Counted from the stretch's first letter, positions 38,704 to 48,319 are shown. The stretch is DNA of 49,218 nt from Bacilli bacterium (GCA_030602345.1 JAUVZX010000005.1:1-49218); one strand, 5' to 3'. Numbers and translations are program-made. Notes: a model not told the origin generated them from the letters alone.

Positions 38704-40542
38704 ATGAAAAAATATCTATATAAATTTCCTATGATTATGCAACTACTATTATTTTTAATAGTAGCTTTTAACGTTATTTCTTTTTCACTTTTTAGTGTAT
38801 TTACAAGAATAATTATAATATTGGTATTGTTTGTCTTAGCCTTCCTGGTTAGACAATTTGTCATTTATTCAGTTAGGAAGAAAAATAAGAAATTAAAAAA
38901 AATAAGTATTAGTACTTTAGTTATCTATTATTTAATCATTATCTTGTTATCTTTTTCACTATCTTATATTGAAGGATTAATAAAAAGAATAACAGCACCT
39001 ACAACATATACTTTAACATCCAATATAATGGTTTATGAAAATGAAGAAGTTAAAGAATTAAAAGATTTAGAAGGCAAAGTTATTGGTTTACTTGCTAACG
39101 AAAAAGATGAAGAATCACATTTAATGGTTAAGAAAGTATTAGAATCAAATAATATTGATGTTACCATTATATATGGTTTGTCACATTATGAATTAGTGAT
39201 AGGATTAATCGATAAGACTTTTGATGCGGTAGCTCTTCCAGATGATTTTAAAGAAAGATATATTAATGAAGAAGATTTTAAAGAGGAGTTCTTAGAAATA
39301 AAGAGTATCTATAGAACAACAAAAGAACTCAAAAACGAAAGAAAAAATACTAATGTTTTATCAAAATCAGATCCTTTTAATATAGTATTAATCGGTACTG
39401 ATTCATCATTAGCAAGAGGTCATCATAATTATGATGTTATTATGTTACTTACTTTTGTTCCAGAAACAAAAGACTTAGTCATAACAAGTATATATCGTGC
39501 TACAGGGATGTATTCTGAATGTATTGGAGGATTTGACTTAGTCAACCATAATGGTTGGAAAGGTTGGGGTCCTGAATGTTTAAAGGAAACAATTGGTGAT
39601 TTTTTTGAAATAGATATTGATCACTATTTAATGATCGATTTCAATGGATTTGTTAAAATGGTTGATGCAATTGGTGGAATAGAAGTTGATGTTTTAAAAG
39701 ATTTTTGTGAACAAGATTCTCAAAGAAAATGGGGAACCAATACTATTTGTTTAAAAAAAGGTATTCAAAAGTTAAATGGAGAACAAGCTCTAGCTTTTGC
39801 TCGTCATAGAAAAACATACTCAGGTGAAGGTGGTATTATTAGAAGTGAGAACCACATTACTATTTTGAAAGCTATTTCTAAACGTTTAGCGTCTTCAGAC
39901 ACCATTTTTAAATTTAATACTTTATCAGATATTTTGACTAAAAATATGCAAACTGATATGAATTTTGAACAATTATACGCTCTTTATTCAAATGGTCTAA
40001 ATACTTTAAATGAAATAGATTATGATGTAGAAAATATAAACATTACTAATTTAAGTATGCAAGGATATGGTGCCATGCTATATAGTCCTGCTATGAATAC
40101 TTCGGTTGGTATATCATTAATGTATCAAGATAGTTACGATAAGATATATAATACTTTACATACTGTCTTAGAAAAGAAGAATGTTAATCCGGCGTCGATT
40201 ACTTTTGATTTAAGAAAAGATCCTAATTTTATTGCTAAGGTTTATAAGGAAGGTTTATTGGAACAGGCAAAAGATCCTCGAGTAATGCCAGATTTCATTG
40301 GTAAACATTTAGACGAAGCAAGAACTTTCTTAAGAAGATATTTATATTTTAGTATTAATGTAGAATATGAATATTCAGAAACAGTGGCAAAAGATTTGAT
40401 TATATCTCAAAGTATTGCTCCAGGAGAAGGATTTAACCATCGTTTTAGAATGAATGTAGTAGTATCATTAGGTAAACAAGTACCTATTGTAATTGAAGAA
40501 ACTTCTTCAGAACCTATCGAAGATATTTTAGAAGAAACATAA
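38704..40542 (+). CDS. LCP-family cell-wall ligase with C-terminal PASTA domain
   Basis: This 612-residue membrane protein has three N-terminal helices (within residues 5-92). A loop domain at about 100-215 resembles the extracytoplasmic accessory domain of LCP proteins. The LytR-CpsA-Psr catalytic domain at about 225-400 includes IGTDSS, ITSIYRATGMY, and LNGEQALAFARHRKT with its conserved Arg residues. A PASTA domain lies at about 527-597 (VMPDFIGKHLDEARTFLRRY). LCP enzymes attach teichoic acids or polysaccharides to peptidoglycan. PASTA domains, known from PBPs and PrkC kinases, sense cell-wall material; the fusion with LCP is unusual. AGAAGGTG precedes the ATG. Confidence 0.92.
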   Translation: MKKYLYKFPMIMQLLLFLIVAFNVISFSLFSVFTRIIIILVLFVLAFLVRQFVIYSVRKKNKKLKKISISTLVIYYLIIILLSFSLSYIEGLIKRITAPTTYTLTSNIMVYENEEVKELKDLEGKVIGLLANEKDEESHLMVKKVLESNNIDVTIIYGLSHYELVIGLIDKTFDAVALPDDFKERYINEEDFKEEFLEIKSIYRTTKELKNERKNTNVLSKSDPFNIVLIGTDSSLARGHHNYDVIMLLTFVPETKDLVITSIYRATGMYSECIGGFDLVNHNGWKGWGPECLKETIGDFFEIDIDHYLMIDFNGFVKMVDAIGGIEVDVLKDFCEQDSQRKWGTNTICLKKGIQKLNGEQALAFARHRKTYSGEGGIIRSENHITILKAISKRLASSDTIFKFNTLSDILTKNMQTDMNFEQLYALYSNGLNTLNEIDYDVENINITNLSMQGYGAMLYSPAMNTSVGISLMYQDSYDKIYNTLHTVLEKKNVNPASITFDLRKDPNFIAKVYKEGLLEQAKDPRVMPDFIGKHLDEARTFLRRYLYFSINVEYEYSETVAKDLIISQSIAPGEGFNHRFRMNVVVSLGKQVPIVIEETSSEPIEDILEET

Positions 40543-40571
40543 AAAAAGAAGTTATTATAAACTTCTTTTTT
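40542..40571. terminator. Bidirectional terminator
   Basis: AAAAAAGAAGTT (40542-40553) pairs with AACTTCTTTTTT (40560-40571). It separates the convergent LCP gene and the gene at 40555-41193. Confidence 0.85.
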
Positions 40572-41193
40572 GTTGATTAAAATATAATAATTCTTCAAGA
40601 ACATCATTTTCAACTTGTCTGGTTGCATCTTTTATACTCTCACCATTTATTATGGCTCTAATCAACTTTTCAAAATATCTATGAGCTGCGATAAATAACT
40701 CAAGTTCATGACCCTCATTAAAAATATGTTTGCTATGAGTCGCACTTAAGACATTCATGAATCCGTTAGAGATATCAACGTGTCCTTGATATATTTTATC
40801 GTGATTATATCTATCTTTATCAATTTCATAATCCGGCATTAACAAGATAAAATCTGGTTTTTCTAATAATTCGCAGTCGTTCTTCACAAATGCTATAGTT
40901 TCTAATTCTCTTAACTGTTCTTTTATTTCATTGAAACGTTCATTTTCATAAAAATTAGAGTCTGTAAGTGCTATAATGTCTCTTTCTAATTCTAACTTAC
41001 ATATAGAAGAGATTCTATATATATGGTGTTTTATAAAGTCTTCTTGTAGATCTGGTTTTACTTTTTTCAATCTTTTCATCATTTTAAGAACTAATTGCTC
41101 ATCACTAACTACTCGTTTAAGTTCTTTGTGTTTTTTCATTAATATATATTTAGTTTTAATTTTATTTAATAATTCAAAATTTATTTTTTTCAT
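40555..41193 (-). CDS. Unknown protein, paralogue of the gene at 41190
   Basis: This 212-residue soluble protein is charged and helical at the N-terminus, with a conserved core 'KPDFILLMPDYEIDKDRYNHDKIYQGHVDISNGF'-type segment near 108-142. The upstream gene shares this core. No catalytic motif was recognised. It overlaps its neighbour by 4 bp, so the two are co-translated. Confidence 0.65.
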   Translation of the reverse strand: MKKINFELLNKIKTKYILMKKHKELKRVVSDEQLVLKMMKRLKKVKPDLQEDFIKHHIYRISSICKLELERDIIALTDSNFYENERFNEIKEQLRELETIAFVKNDCELLEKPDFILLMPDYEIDKDRYNHDKIYQGHVDISNGFMNVLSATHSKHIFNEGHELELFIAAHRYFEKLIRAIINGESIKDATRQVENDVLEELLYFNQQKRSL

Positions 41194-41843
41194 CTATTTC
41201 TCCCTTTATTATCTGCAAAAGGCATATATTCTAAATGATGTGCTACAACATCATCAACAGCTTCTTTAATATTTAAACCTTTGTTTAAGCGACTAAATAA
41301 AAATATTTCATAATCTCTTGCGAATAACTGCTTAGCATAGTTATTTTTTTTGAAATATCTTCCATTATCATCTTCGAAAATTTGTTGTAAATGATAAATT
41401 TTAACTAGCTTTTTAAAGCCTTCCGAAATGTAAATATGACTTTTATAAGCAACATCTTCTTTGTATCGATCATAGTCAATTTTAAAATCGGGATTTAATA
41501 GAACAAACTTTGGTTGACTTAAGGCATCGCTATTTTCATCAACAAAATTAATTTTTCTAAGTTGATTTCGCATGCTGAATAATTCGGTTTCTTCTTTTCT
41601 TAACTCATCAGTTGTTTCTTCCTCAGTAATTACTTCATAATAATCTAATTTAGCATCGATGATTTCTATTTCCATTTCGTTATAGAAACGATTTCTTAAA
41701 AATTTTATTTCAAAATCATTTAAATGTCTTTTTAAGAAAGCTTGTTCAAGTAAAAAAGATAGGTTTTTAATTTCCAACTTTTGTAACCTTCGATATAATT
41801 TATATTTGTACTTTATTTTTTTAAGTAATTTATCATTAACCAT
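41190..41843 (-). CDS. Unknown protein, paralogue of the gene at 40555
   Basis: This 217-residue protein matches its downstream neighbour most clearly at QPKFVLLNPDFKIDYDRY, then KSHIYISEGFKKL, with similar spacing of the helical N-terminus (KKIKYKYKLYRRLQKLEIKN). It is a tandem duplication encoding perhaps a heterodimer. GGAGG precedes the start. No family was recognised. Confidence 0.65.
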   Translation of the reverse strand: MVNDKLLKKIKYKYKLYRRLQKLEIKNLSFLLEQAFLKRHLNDFEIKFLRNRFYNEMEIEIIDAKLDYYEVITEEETTDELRKEETELFSMRNQLRKINFVDENSDALSQPKFVLLNPDFKIDYDRYKEDVAYKSHIYISEGFKKLVKIYHLQQIFEDDNGRYFKKNNYAKQLFARDYEIFLFSRLNKGLNIKEAVDDVVAHHLEYMPFADNKGRNR

Positions 41844-41893
41844 AAATCCTCCATGCTTGTATTATAAACAAAACCGAATAAAAGTCAAATTAA

Positions 41894-41913
41894 AAGTTGC
41901 TAATTAGCAACTT
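41894..41913 (-). terminator. Palindromic terminator for the minus-strand gene
   Basis: AAGTTGC (41894-41900) pairs with GCAACTT (41907-41913) across TAATTA. On the minus strand a T-rich tract follows. Confidence 0.65.
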
Positions 41914-42505
41914 GAAATACATATGGAATATTATCAATAAAGGCAACAGTAACTGTGTGAATATTTTCGATATTGTCTTTATACTTCCAACTAATTGTTA
42001 CTTCGTAAGCTTCCAAGTTTCTTTTTGAAGCAATTTCTTTTAAATCATCGATATAATCATATTTTATTTTTTTAGTATTAGTTATCTCAGAAGAAACAAT
42101 TTCTAATTTCTTTTTATCATAATATGCATAGAAATTATATAAATTACCTCCAAACTCTAAAAAACGAGGTTTTAGAGGTTCATAAATATACATGACAGCA
42201 TTAATATTATTGCTTTTAGATAATGAAATATCATAGAAATCTAATAAGAAATTATGTGCTATATGTTTGGCAGTTTCTTCATTAGTAAGTTCTTCATTAT
42301 CAAAGTATTCGATCATTAATTTAAAAACATCTTCTTGATGATTAGTATATTTTTCTATTTTATAATTATTGATTATCAAAGGGTCTTTAGGAACAATATT
42401 ATCGATTATATTTGGATTTTTTTCAATCATATTCAATGAAAAAAAGACAGTTAACGCTACTGACAAAATAAAAGTAATTCCAATTATAATATATTTTTTT
42501 CCCAT
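41900..42505 (-). CDS. Membrane-anchored protein of unknown function
   Basis: This 201-residue protein has one N-terminal helix (YIIIGITFILSVALTVFFSL) and an extracytoplasmic alpha/beta domain ending in the strands AYEVTISWKYKDN and HTVTVAFIDNIPYVFQV. There is no lipobox Cys. The ribosome site is AGGTGAT. It is divergent from the ABC-2 exporter operon. Confidence 0.7.
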   Translation of the reverse strand: MGKKYIIIGITFILSVALTVFFSLNMIEKNPNIIDNIVPKDPLIINNYKIEKYTNHQEDVFKLMIEYFDNEELTNEETAKHIAHNFLLDFYDISLSKSNNINAVMYIYEPLKPRFLEFGGNLYNFYAYYDKKKLEIVSSEITNTKKIKYDYIDDLKEIASKRNLEAYEVTISWKYKDNIENIHTVTVAFIDNIPYVFQVAN

Positions 42506-42599
42506 AATATCACCTTTAGTAATTATATATCAAAACTATCGTATAATCAATGATTGACCACATTAGATTGTAAAGAGTATAATAAACAAAGGAGGATAT

Positions 42600-43484
42600 A
42601 TGTCTAAGAAAGTTATAGAAACAAAAAATCTTACTAAATTTTATGGTAAACATAGAGGAATTGAAGATCTAACTCTAGAAGTTAGTAAAGGAGAAATATT
42701 TGGGTTTATTGGTCCAAATGGAAGTGGTAAAAGTACAACTATTAGAACTTTATTATCACTTATTCATAAAACAAGTGGAGAAGGATACTTATTTGGCAAA
42801 GATACTTCGATTGATAAAAGTGTTTTAAAGAATGTTGGATATGTTCCTAGTGAAGTTTTTTATTATGATGATATGACTGTTATTGAACTACTGGAATACT
42901 CAGCTAGTTTTTACAGTGGCAATTATAAAAAAAGAATCCAGTATTTAGCAGAGACTATGGAACTTGATCTAAAAAGAAAAATAAATGAGTTATCATTTGG
43001 TAATAAAAAGAAAGTTGCTATTGTAGCAGCGCTACTTCATAGCCCTAAATTATTAATTTTGGATGAACCAACTACAGGATTAGACCCTTTGATGCAAAAG
43101 AAATTTTATAATTTATTAAAAGAAGAAAACGAAAAAGGAATGACAATATTTTTCTCATCACACGTGTTACAAGAAGTTCAAAAAATATGTGATCGAGTAG
43201 GTATTATTAAAGAAGGTAAAATAGTTGAAATATCATCTATTAAAACTTTAAAAGAAGAGAAATATAAGAAGTTTATTATTGAGTTTAGTAAAAAGGTTAA
43301 TAAAAATTTATTTGCTATTGAAAATGTTAGTGACTTAAAAATAGAAGATAAGACACATAGCTTCATATATAAGGGTGATGTTAACAATATTTTGTCTTTA
43401 ATTAAAGAACAAACTATTTTAGATATTACAATCGAAGAACCAAGCTTAGAAGAAATATTTATGCACTACTATGGGAATGAATAA
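42600..43484 (+). CDS. ABC-2-type exporter, ATP-binding subunit
   Basis: This 294-residue ATPase has Walker A GPNGSGKST near residue 38, signature variant LSFGNKKKVAIVAALLHSPK, Walker B LLILDEPTTGLDP and an FFSSHVLQEVQ switch region. The signature LSFGN deviates from LSGGQ, as often seen in drug and bacteriocin exporters. GGAGG precedes the ATG. The next gene starts immediately after the stop, and together with the two permeases it forms a three-gene exporter. The cargo is unknown. Confidence 0.93.
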   Translation: MSKKVIETKNLTKFYGKHRGIEDLTLEVSKGEIFGFIGPNGSGKSTTIRTLLSLIHKTSGEGYLFGKDTSIDKSVLKNVGYVPSEVFYYDDMTVIELLEYSASFYSGNYKKRIQYLAETMELDLKRKINELSFGNKKKVAIVAALLHSPKLLILDEPTTGLDPLMQKKFYNLLKEENEKGMTIFFSSHVLQEVQKICDRVGIIKEGKIVEISSIKTLKEEKYKKFIIEFSKKVNKNLFAIENVSDLKIEDKTHSFIYKGDVNNILSLIKEQTILDITIEEPSLEEIFMHYYGNE

Positions 43485-44258
43485 ATGAATATTTTTAAAT
43501 TTGAATTAAAATATAATTATAAAAAAGCATTTGGTTTTTTAATAACAACTCTTATATTTTCAGTAATGACTATTTTATATTATTTTGCTTTAGAAAATGA
43601 TATGCAAATGATATATGATTTAATGAAAGGATATCCTGAACCTTTTCAAAGAGCATTTGGCTCAGAATTAATTTTAAATGGATTACTAGGATATTATGCT
43701 TCATTTCCAATGGTATTTATTTTAATAATTCAAAATATCTTTGCTATATATTTAAGCATCTTTATTTTTAACAAAGAATTAAAAGAAAAAGTGACAGACT
43801 TTTTATACACTAAGCCAGTTAAAAGAGTAAATATTTATTTTGCTAAACTGATGGCAACATTAACCATTATCATGACTACTAATGTTATTTTATACACAAT
43901 TATTTATACTTTGTTAAGATATATGGATAGCTTTGATAATAGAGTATTTATATTATTTACTTTATCTACAATTATTATTCAAATATTCTTTGTCTTTTTA
44001 GGAATATTAATTACAAGCTTTAGTAGAAAAATTAAATCGCCAATTACTATATCAATGACTGCAGTCATGGCATTATTCGCTTTTTCTACGTTTGCCGAGG
44101 ATAAATTAAGACCATTAATAATATTTAGTTATTTCGAATTTAAATATATTCTAAATAATATTAGGTTAGATACTAATTACTTATTATTAAGTATTGGTTT
44201 AATTATAATAATGTTTGGAATATCTTTAATAAAATTTATGAAGAAAGATTTTGAGTGA
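43485..44258 (+). CDS. ABC-2-type exporter, permease subunit 1
   Basis: This 257-residue protein has six hydrophobic helices, with the cytoplasmic 'ELKEKVTDFLYTKPVKRVNI' segment typical of ABC-2 permeases near residue 105. It begins directly after the ATPase stop codon. It probably heterodimerises with the following permease. Confidence 0.9.
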   Translation: MNIFKFELKYNYKKAFGFLITTLIFSVMTILYYFALENDMQMIYDLMKGYPEPFQRAFGSELILNGLLGYYASFPMVFILIIQNIFAIYLSIFIFNKELKEKVTDFLYTKPVKRVNIYFAKLMATLTIIMTTNVILYTIIYTLLRYMDSFDNRVFILFTLSTIIIQIFFVFLGILITSFSRKIKSPITISMTAVMALFAFSTFAEDKLRPLIIFSYFEFKYILNNIRLDTNYLLLSIGLIIIMFGISLIKFMKKDFE

Positions 44259-44263
44259 GTATT

Positions 44264-45061
44264 ATGAATATAATAAAAAGAGAATTAAAAGCAAACTTAA
44301 AATCAATCATTGGATGGTCAATATTTTTAGTATTATTCATTGCGATGGGTATGCAAAAATATGAAGCTTTACAAGGAACAAATGCTGAGGAATTTTTAAA
44401 AATCATGGACGTATTACCTGATGCAATTAAGGCTGTATTCGGAATGAATGTTTTGGATATAACTTCAATCATTGGATATTATAGTGTTCTATATTTATAC
44501 TTGATATTGATTATTTCAATTCATGCCGTATTTATAGGAACGAATATTATTAATAAAGAAGAGGTTGATAAAACGGCAGAATTCTTATTTTTAAAGCCAA
44601 TGACTAGACACAGTGTTGTTAATTATAAATTGATAGCATCTTTGATTAATCTTGTGATTTTAAACTTAGTATCACTAATTAGTTCAATTATTATCTTAAT
44701 ATATTTAGAAAATAATGTAGAATTACTTAATATATTTTTATTGCATATAGGAATGTTTATTACTCAAGTTTTATTTTTATCGATCTCAGCATTCATTTCC
44801 TTATCAACATATAAAAATAATAAATTAACTTTATTATCAACATCAATATTATTATCTACTTTCTTTCTATCGATGATAATCGATGCTTTTCCAGAAATAA
44901 ATGTATTGAGATTTTTAACACCATTCAAATATTTTGATGCTAAAGAAATAGTAGTTAATCAAGGTTTGAATATATATTATGTAGTATTTTTAATATTAGT
45001 TTCATACTTATTAATTCATGTAGGCAAACTAAATTATAAAAAAAGAGATTTAAACATATAA
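44264..45061 (+). CDS. ABC-2-type exporter, permease subunit 2
   Basis: This 265-residue protein has six predicted helices. NKEEVDKTAEFLFLKPMTR near residue 100 is the counterpart of the coupling segment in its neighbour. I chose the ATG at 44264; a GTG nine bases earlier overlaps the upstream stop. A GAGTGAG sequence precedes it. It completes the exporter. Confidence 0.9.
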   Translation: MNIIKRELKANLKSIIGWSIFLVLFIAMGMQKYEALQGTNAEEFLKIMDVLPDAIKAVFGMNVLDITSIIGYYSVLYLYLILIISIHAVFIGTNIINKEEVDKTAEFLFLKPMTRHSVVNYKLIASLINLVILNLVSLISSIIILIYLENNVELLNIFLLHIGMFITQVLFLSISAFISLSTYKNNKLTLLSTSILLSTFFLSMIIDAFPEINVLRFLTPFKYFDAKEIVVNQGLNIYYVVFLILVSYLLIHVGKLNYKKRDLNI

Positions 45062-45088
45062 AAAATGAAGTGTTACTTCATTTTTTTT
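45062..45088. terminator. Bidirectional terminator
   Basis: AAAATGAAGT (45062-45071) pairs with ACTTCATTTT (45075-45084). It lies between the exporter and the convergent gpmI gene and overlaps the end of gpmI. Confidence 0.8.
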
Positions 45089-46563
45089 ATAAGTGATTCA
45101 TTCATATTTGAAGGTTTTGGAATATTTAAAATATCCAAGATAGTCGGTGCTATATTAGTTAAAGTGCCATTTTCTAAAGTATATTTATTATCGCAAATGA
45201 TAAAGTATACCTTATTAGTAGTATGAGCTGTTAATATTTGATCTTTTTCTCTCATATGTTCGACATTACCATGATCAGAAGTTACTATTAAAGTACCATT
45301 TTTTGATTTAACTTTATTATAAACTAATTCTAATTTTTCATCGATAAATTCTAAAGCTTCAACTGCTGCATCAAAGTTACCTGTGTGTCCAACCATATCA
45401 GGATTAGCAAAGTTAAGCAAAACAAAATCATAATCATTATCTAATGCTTCAAGAAGACGATTAGTTACTTCTTCTGCACTCATTTTAGGCTCCATATCAT
45501 AAGTCATAACTTTAGGACTAGGAACTAAAATACGATCACATCCTTCTAATAATATGTCTTTTCCACCATCAAAGAAGAAAGTTACATGAGGATATTTTTC
45601 GGTTTCGGCAATTCTTAGTTGTTTTAAATTAAGTTCACTTAAATATATTCCCAAGGGATATCTAAGAGGTTCTATTGCAAAAGCAAAAGATCCTACAACT
45701 TCATCGGGACACTTCATCAAAGAACATAGTTTTATGTTATCTAAACTTAAATTAAATTTATTTTTATAAACATCATTAGTTAAAGGAGCCAATATTTGAG
45801 TTGCACGATCAGTTCTAAAATTAGCAAATAAAATTCCATCATTACTTTCGATTATACCGTCATTATCAACAGAAGTAGGGATGATAAACTCATCATAAAC
45901 TTTATTTTTAAAACTATCTTCTATAATTTTTAAAGCATCTTTTGTGGTGTCTTGCTTTTTAGTTAAAACATTCAAGGCAATCTCAGTTCTATCCCATTTT
46001 CTATCTCTATCCATAGCATAAAATCTTCCCGAAATTGATGCTATCTTAGCATTTTTAGAACTTTTTATTATTTCTTTAACATATTTATCTGCAACATTGA
46101 ATAATGTATCTCTTCCGTCAGTAAATAAATGAAGATAAATTTTTGAAACTTTATGACTCTCAGCTAACTTTATTAACGCTTTAATGTGATCGATATGTGA
46201 ATGAACTCCACCATCACTCAAAAGCCCCATAATATGTAATTTAGAATTATTTTCTTTTACATGTTCAATAATTTCTAATAATTTTGGATTATCAAAAAAA
46301 GATTTATCTTCGATAGCCTTATTAATTAATTCTAAAGGCTGATAAACTATTTGTCCTGCCCCAATATTCATATGACCAACTTCACTGTTACCCATTTGAC
46401 CGTCAGGTAATCCGACATAAGTGCCACTGGCATGAAGAGTAGAGTAAGGATAAGTTTCTAGTAAATGATTAAAAAAAGGCATCTTAGCATGCAATACAGC
46501 ATTTCCATCTTTTTCTTCTCTAATTCCCATTCCATCTAAAATAGCTAAAACAATTGGTTTCAT
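45073..46563 (-). CDS. gpmI: Cofactor-independent phosphoglycerate mutase
   Basis: This 496-residue enzyme interconverts 3- and 2-phosphoglycerate in glycolysis using two Mn ions. N-terminal metal-site segment: LAILDGMG. Catalytic Ser region: GLPDGQMGNSEVGHMNIGAG. Phosphatase-fold metal ligands: VTSDHGNVE and 'FANPDMVGHTGN'. The length is slightly short of the usual 505-515. AGGAGTG precedes the start on the minus strand. No other glycolytic genes are nearby. Confidence 0.97.
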   Translation of the reverse strand: MKPIVLAILDGMGIREEKDGNAVLHAKMPFFNHLLETYPYSTLHASGTYVGLPDGQMGNSEVGHMNIGAGQIVYQPLELINKAIEDKSFFDNPKLLEIIEHVKENNSKLHIMGLLSDGGVHSHIDHIKALIKLAESHKVSKIYLHLFTDGRDTLFNVADKYVKEIIKSSKNAKIASISGRFYAMDRDRKWDRTEIALNVLTKKQDTTKDALKIIEDSFKNKVYDEFIIPTSVDNDGIIESNDGILFANFRTDRATQILAPLTNDVYKNKFNLSLDNIKLCSLMKCPDEVVGSFAFAIEPLRYPLGIYLSELNLKQLRIAETEKYPHVTFFFDGGKDILLEGCDRILVPSPKVMTYDMEPKMSAEEVTNRLLEALDNDYDFVLLNFANPDMVGHTGNFDAAVEALEFIDEKLELVYNKVKSKNGTLIVTSDHGNVEHMREKDQILTAHTTNKVYFIICDNKYTLENGTLTNIAPTILDILNIPKPSNMNESLIKKMK

Positions 46564-46605
46564 ATAATCACTCCTATTATTATTCTATCAAAAATAAAAT
46601 AAAAT

Positions 46606-46662
46606 AACCATTAAAAGTTATTTATGTTATAATGGTTTGTGTGAATTATTTTTTAATAATTC
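46606..46662 (+). promoter_or_regulatory. Leader inverted repeats before the ABC-F gene
   Basis: AACCATTA (46606-46613) and TAATGGTT (46630-46637) form an inverted repeat that includes a TATAAT box (46628-46633). Just downstream a perfect hairpin GAATTATT-TTTT-AATAATTC lies at 46643-46662 in the leader. The first could be an operator and the second an attenuation or mRNA-stability element. Confidence 0.45.
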
Positions 46663-46684
46663 AATTATATGAATAGGTGATAAT

Positions 46685-48268
46685 ATGTTAAGTGTGAATA
46701 ATGTAAGTTTAATTTTCCCGGGAAAAGTTTTATTTGAAGAAGTTAATTTAAATTTTACTGAAGGAAATTGTTATGGAATAATTGGAGCTAATGGAGCGGG
46801 AAAATCGACTTTCTTAAAGATACTATCTGGTGAAATAGATTCAACTAAAGGAACGGTTATTAAATCTCCAACTGCTAGAATGGCTGTTTTAAATCAAAAT
46901 CACTTTGAATTTGATGATTTTTCGATTTTAGATACAGTATTATATGGTCATAAAAGATTATATGAAGTAACTAAGCAAAAAGAAGAACTATACTCAAAAA
47001 CTGAATTTACTGATGCTGATGGCATTTTAGCAGGTGATTTAGAGAGTGAATATGCTGCTTTAAACGGGTGGGAAGCTGAATATGAAATCAAAAAGATGTT
47101 ATCAGCATTAGGAATAGATTCAGAAGACATTGACAAAAAAATGAAAGAATTGTCAGGTAAAGAAAAAGTTAAAGTATTACTTGCTCAAGTATTATTCAAT
47201 GAGCCAGATATTATTTTAATGGATGAGCCAACTAATGAACTTGATTTTAAAACAATTAAATGGTTAGAAGAATTTTTAATTGATTATGATAAAACAGTAA
47301 TTGTCGTATCCCATGATAGACATTTCTTAAATAAGGTATGTACTCATATGGTTGATATTGATTATAAAACTGCTAAGATGTTCCCTGGAAACTATGATTT
47401 CTGGTATGAATCAAGCCAATTATTACTAAGAATGCAAAAAGAAGGCAATAAGAAAAAAGAACAAAAAATGAAAGAGCTAGAAGACTTTATTGCAAGATTC
47501 AGTGCTAATGCTTCAAAATCTAAACAGGCAACATCGAGAAAGAAGAGTCTAGAAAAAATAGTATTAGATGAAATACTTCCTTCTAACAGAAGATATCCTT
47601 ATGTAGGATTTACTTTAAATAGACCTTTAGGAAACGATGTAATTACAGTTGAAGATTTATCATATAGTGTAAATGGTAAAACTATCTTTAAAAACGTTAA
47701 TTTCACTATTAACAAAGCTGATAAAGTAGTTTTATTAGCAGAAGATGATACAGTTCAAACGATTGTAATGAAAATATTAGCAGGAGAAATAACTCCTGAT
47801 ACAGGAACAATTAAATTTGGTCAAACTGTAGAAATGGGCTATTTACCTTTAGATAATAGTAATTATTTTGAAAACAATAAAAGTAATTTAATTGAATGGT
47901 TATCAAATTATTCAAAAGACAAAAACGAGCAACATCTAAGATCTTTCTTAGGAAGAATGCTATTTTCTGGAGAAGAACCACTAAAAACAGTAAATGTTTT
48001 ATCAGGTGGAGAAAAGGTAAGGTGTATGTTATCTAAAATGATGATTGCAGGATCTAATTTCTTAATTTTAGATCAACCTACTAACCATTTAGATTTAGAA
48101 TCAATTGAAGCGGTTAACCGTGGGCTAATGGAATTCCAAGGTGGACTTATATTTACTTCTCATGACTATGCATTTATTAATACAATTGCTAATAAAGTAA
48201 TTGAAATTACTAAAGAAAAAGCAATTGTTTATGAAGGTGTATTTGACGAATATGTAGAAAAAAGATAA
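46685..48268 (+). CDS. ABC-F ATPase (YkpA/YbiT-like)
   Basis: This 527-residue protein has two tandem ATPase domains and no membrane helices. Domain 1 has GANGAGKS at 34-41, LSGKEKVKVLLAQVL and LMDEPTNELD. The linker of about 80 residues is rich in Lys and Gln. Domain 2 has a degenerate Walker A (LLAEDDTVQTI in place of GxxGxGKS), LSGGEKVRCML and ILDQPTNHLDLESIEAVNRG. ABC-F proteins act on the ribosome, as translation factors or antibiotic protectors. The degenerate second Walker A is typical of the YkpA/YbiT branch. AGGTGAT precedes the ATG. Confidence 0.92.
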   Translation: MLSVNNVSLIFPGKVLFEEVNLNFTEGNCYGIIGANGAGKSTFLKILSGEIDSTKGTVIKSPTARMAVLNQNHFEFDDFSILDTVLYGHKRLYEVTKQKEELYSKTEFTDADGILAGDLESEYAALNGWEAEYEIKKMLSALGIDSEDIDKKMKELSGKEKVKVLLAQVLFNEPDIILMDEPTNELDFKTIKWLEEFLIDYDKTVIVVSHDRHFLNKVCTHMVDIDYKTAKMFPGNYDFWYESSQLLLRMQKEGNKKKEQKMKELEDFIARFSANASKSKQATSRKKSLEKIVLDEILPSNRRYPYVGFTLNRPLGNDVITVEDLSYSVNGKTIFKNVNFTINKADKVVLLAEDDTVQTIVMKILAGEITPDTGTIKFGQTVEMGYLPLDNSNYFENNKSNLIEWLSNYSKDKNEQHLRSFLGRMLFSGEEPLKTVNVLSGGEKVRCMLSKMMIAGSNFLILDQPTNHLDLESIEAVNRGLMEFQGGLIFTSHDYAFINTIANKVIEITKEKAIVYEGVFDEYVEKR

Positions 48269-48288
48269 AAAATATTTTTTATCTTTTT
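48261..48288 (+). terminator. Terminator after the ABC-F gene
   Basis: A perfect AT-rich palindrome AAAGATAAAAAAT/ATTTTTTATCTTT is followed by T's. Confidence 0.65.
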
Positions 48289-48290
48289 AA

Positions 48291-48319
48291 TTGACACAAG
48301 ATAATTTAAGTACTAGAAT
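48291..48319 (+). promoter_or_regulatory. Sigma-A-type promoter
   Basis: TTGACA (48291-48296) and TAGAAT (48314-48319) are 17 bases apart. They serve the gene at 48383, whose leader contains an AATAGA/TCTATT hairpin. Confidence 0.7.
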
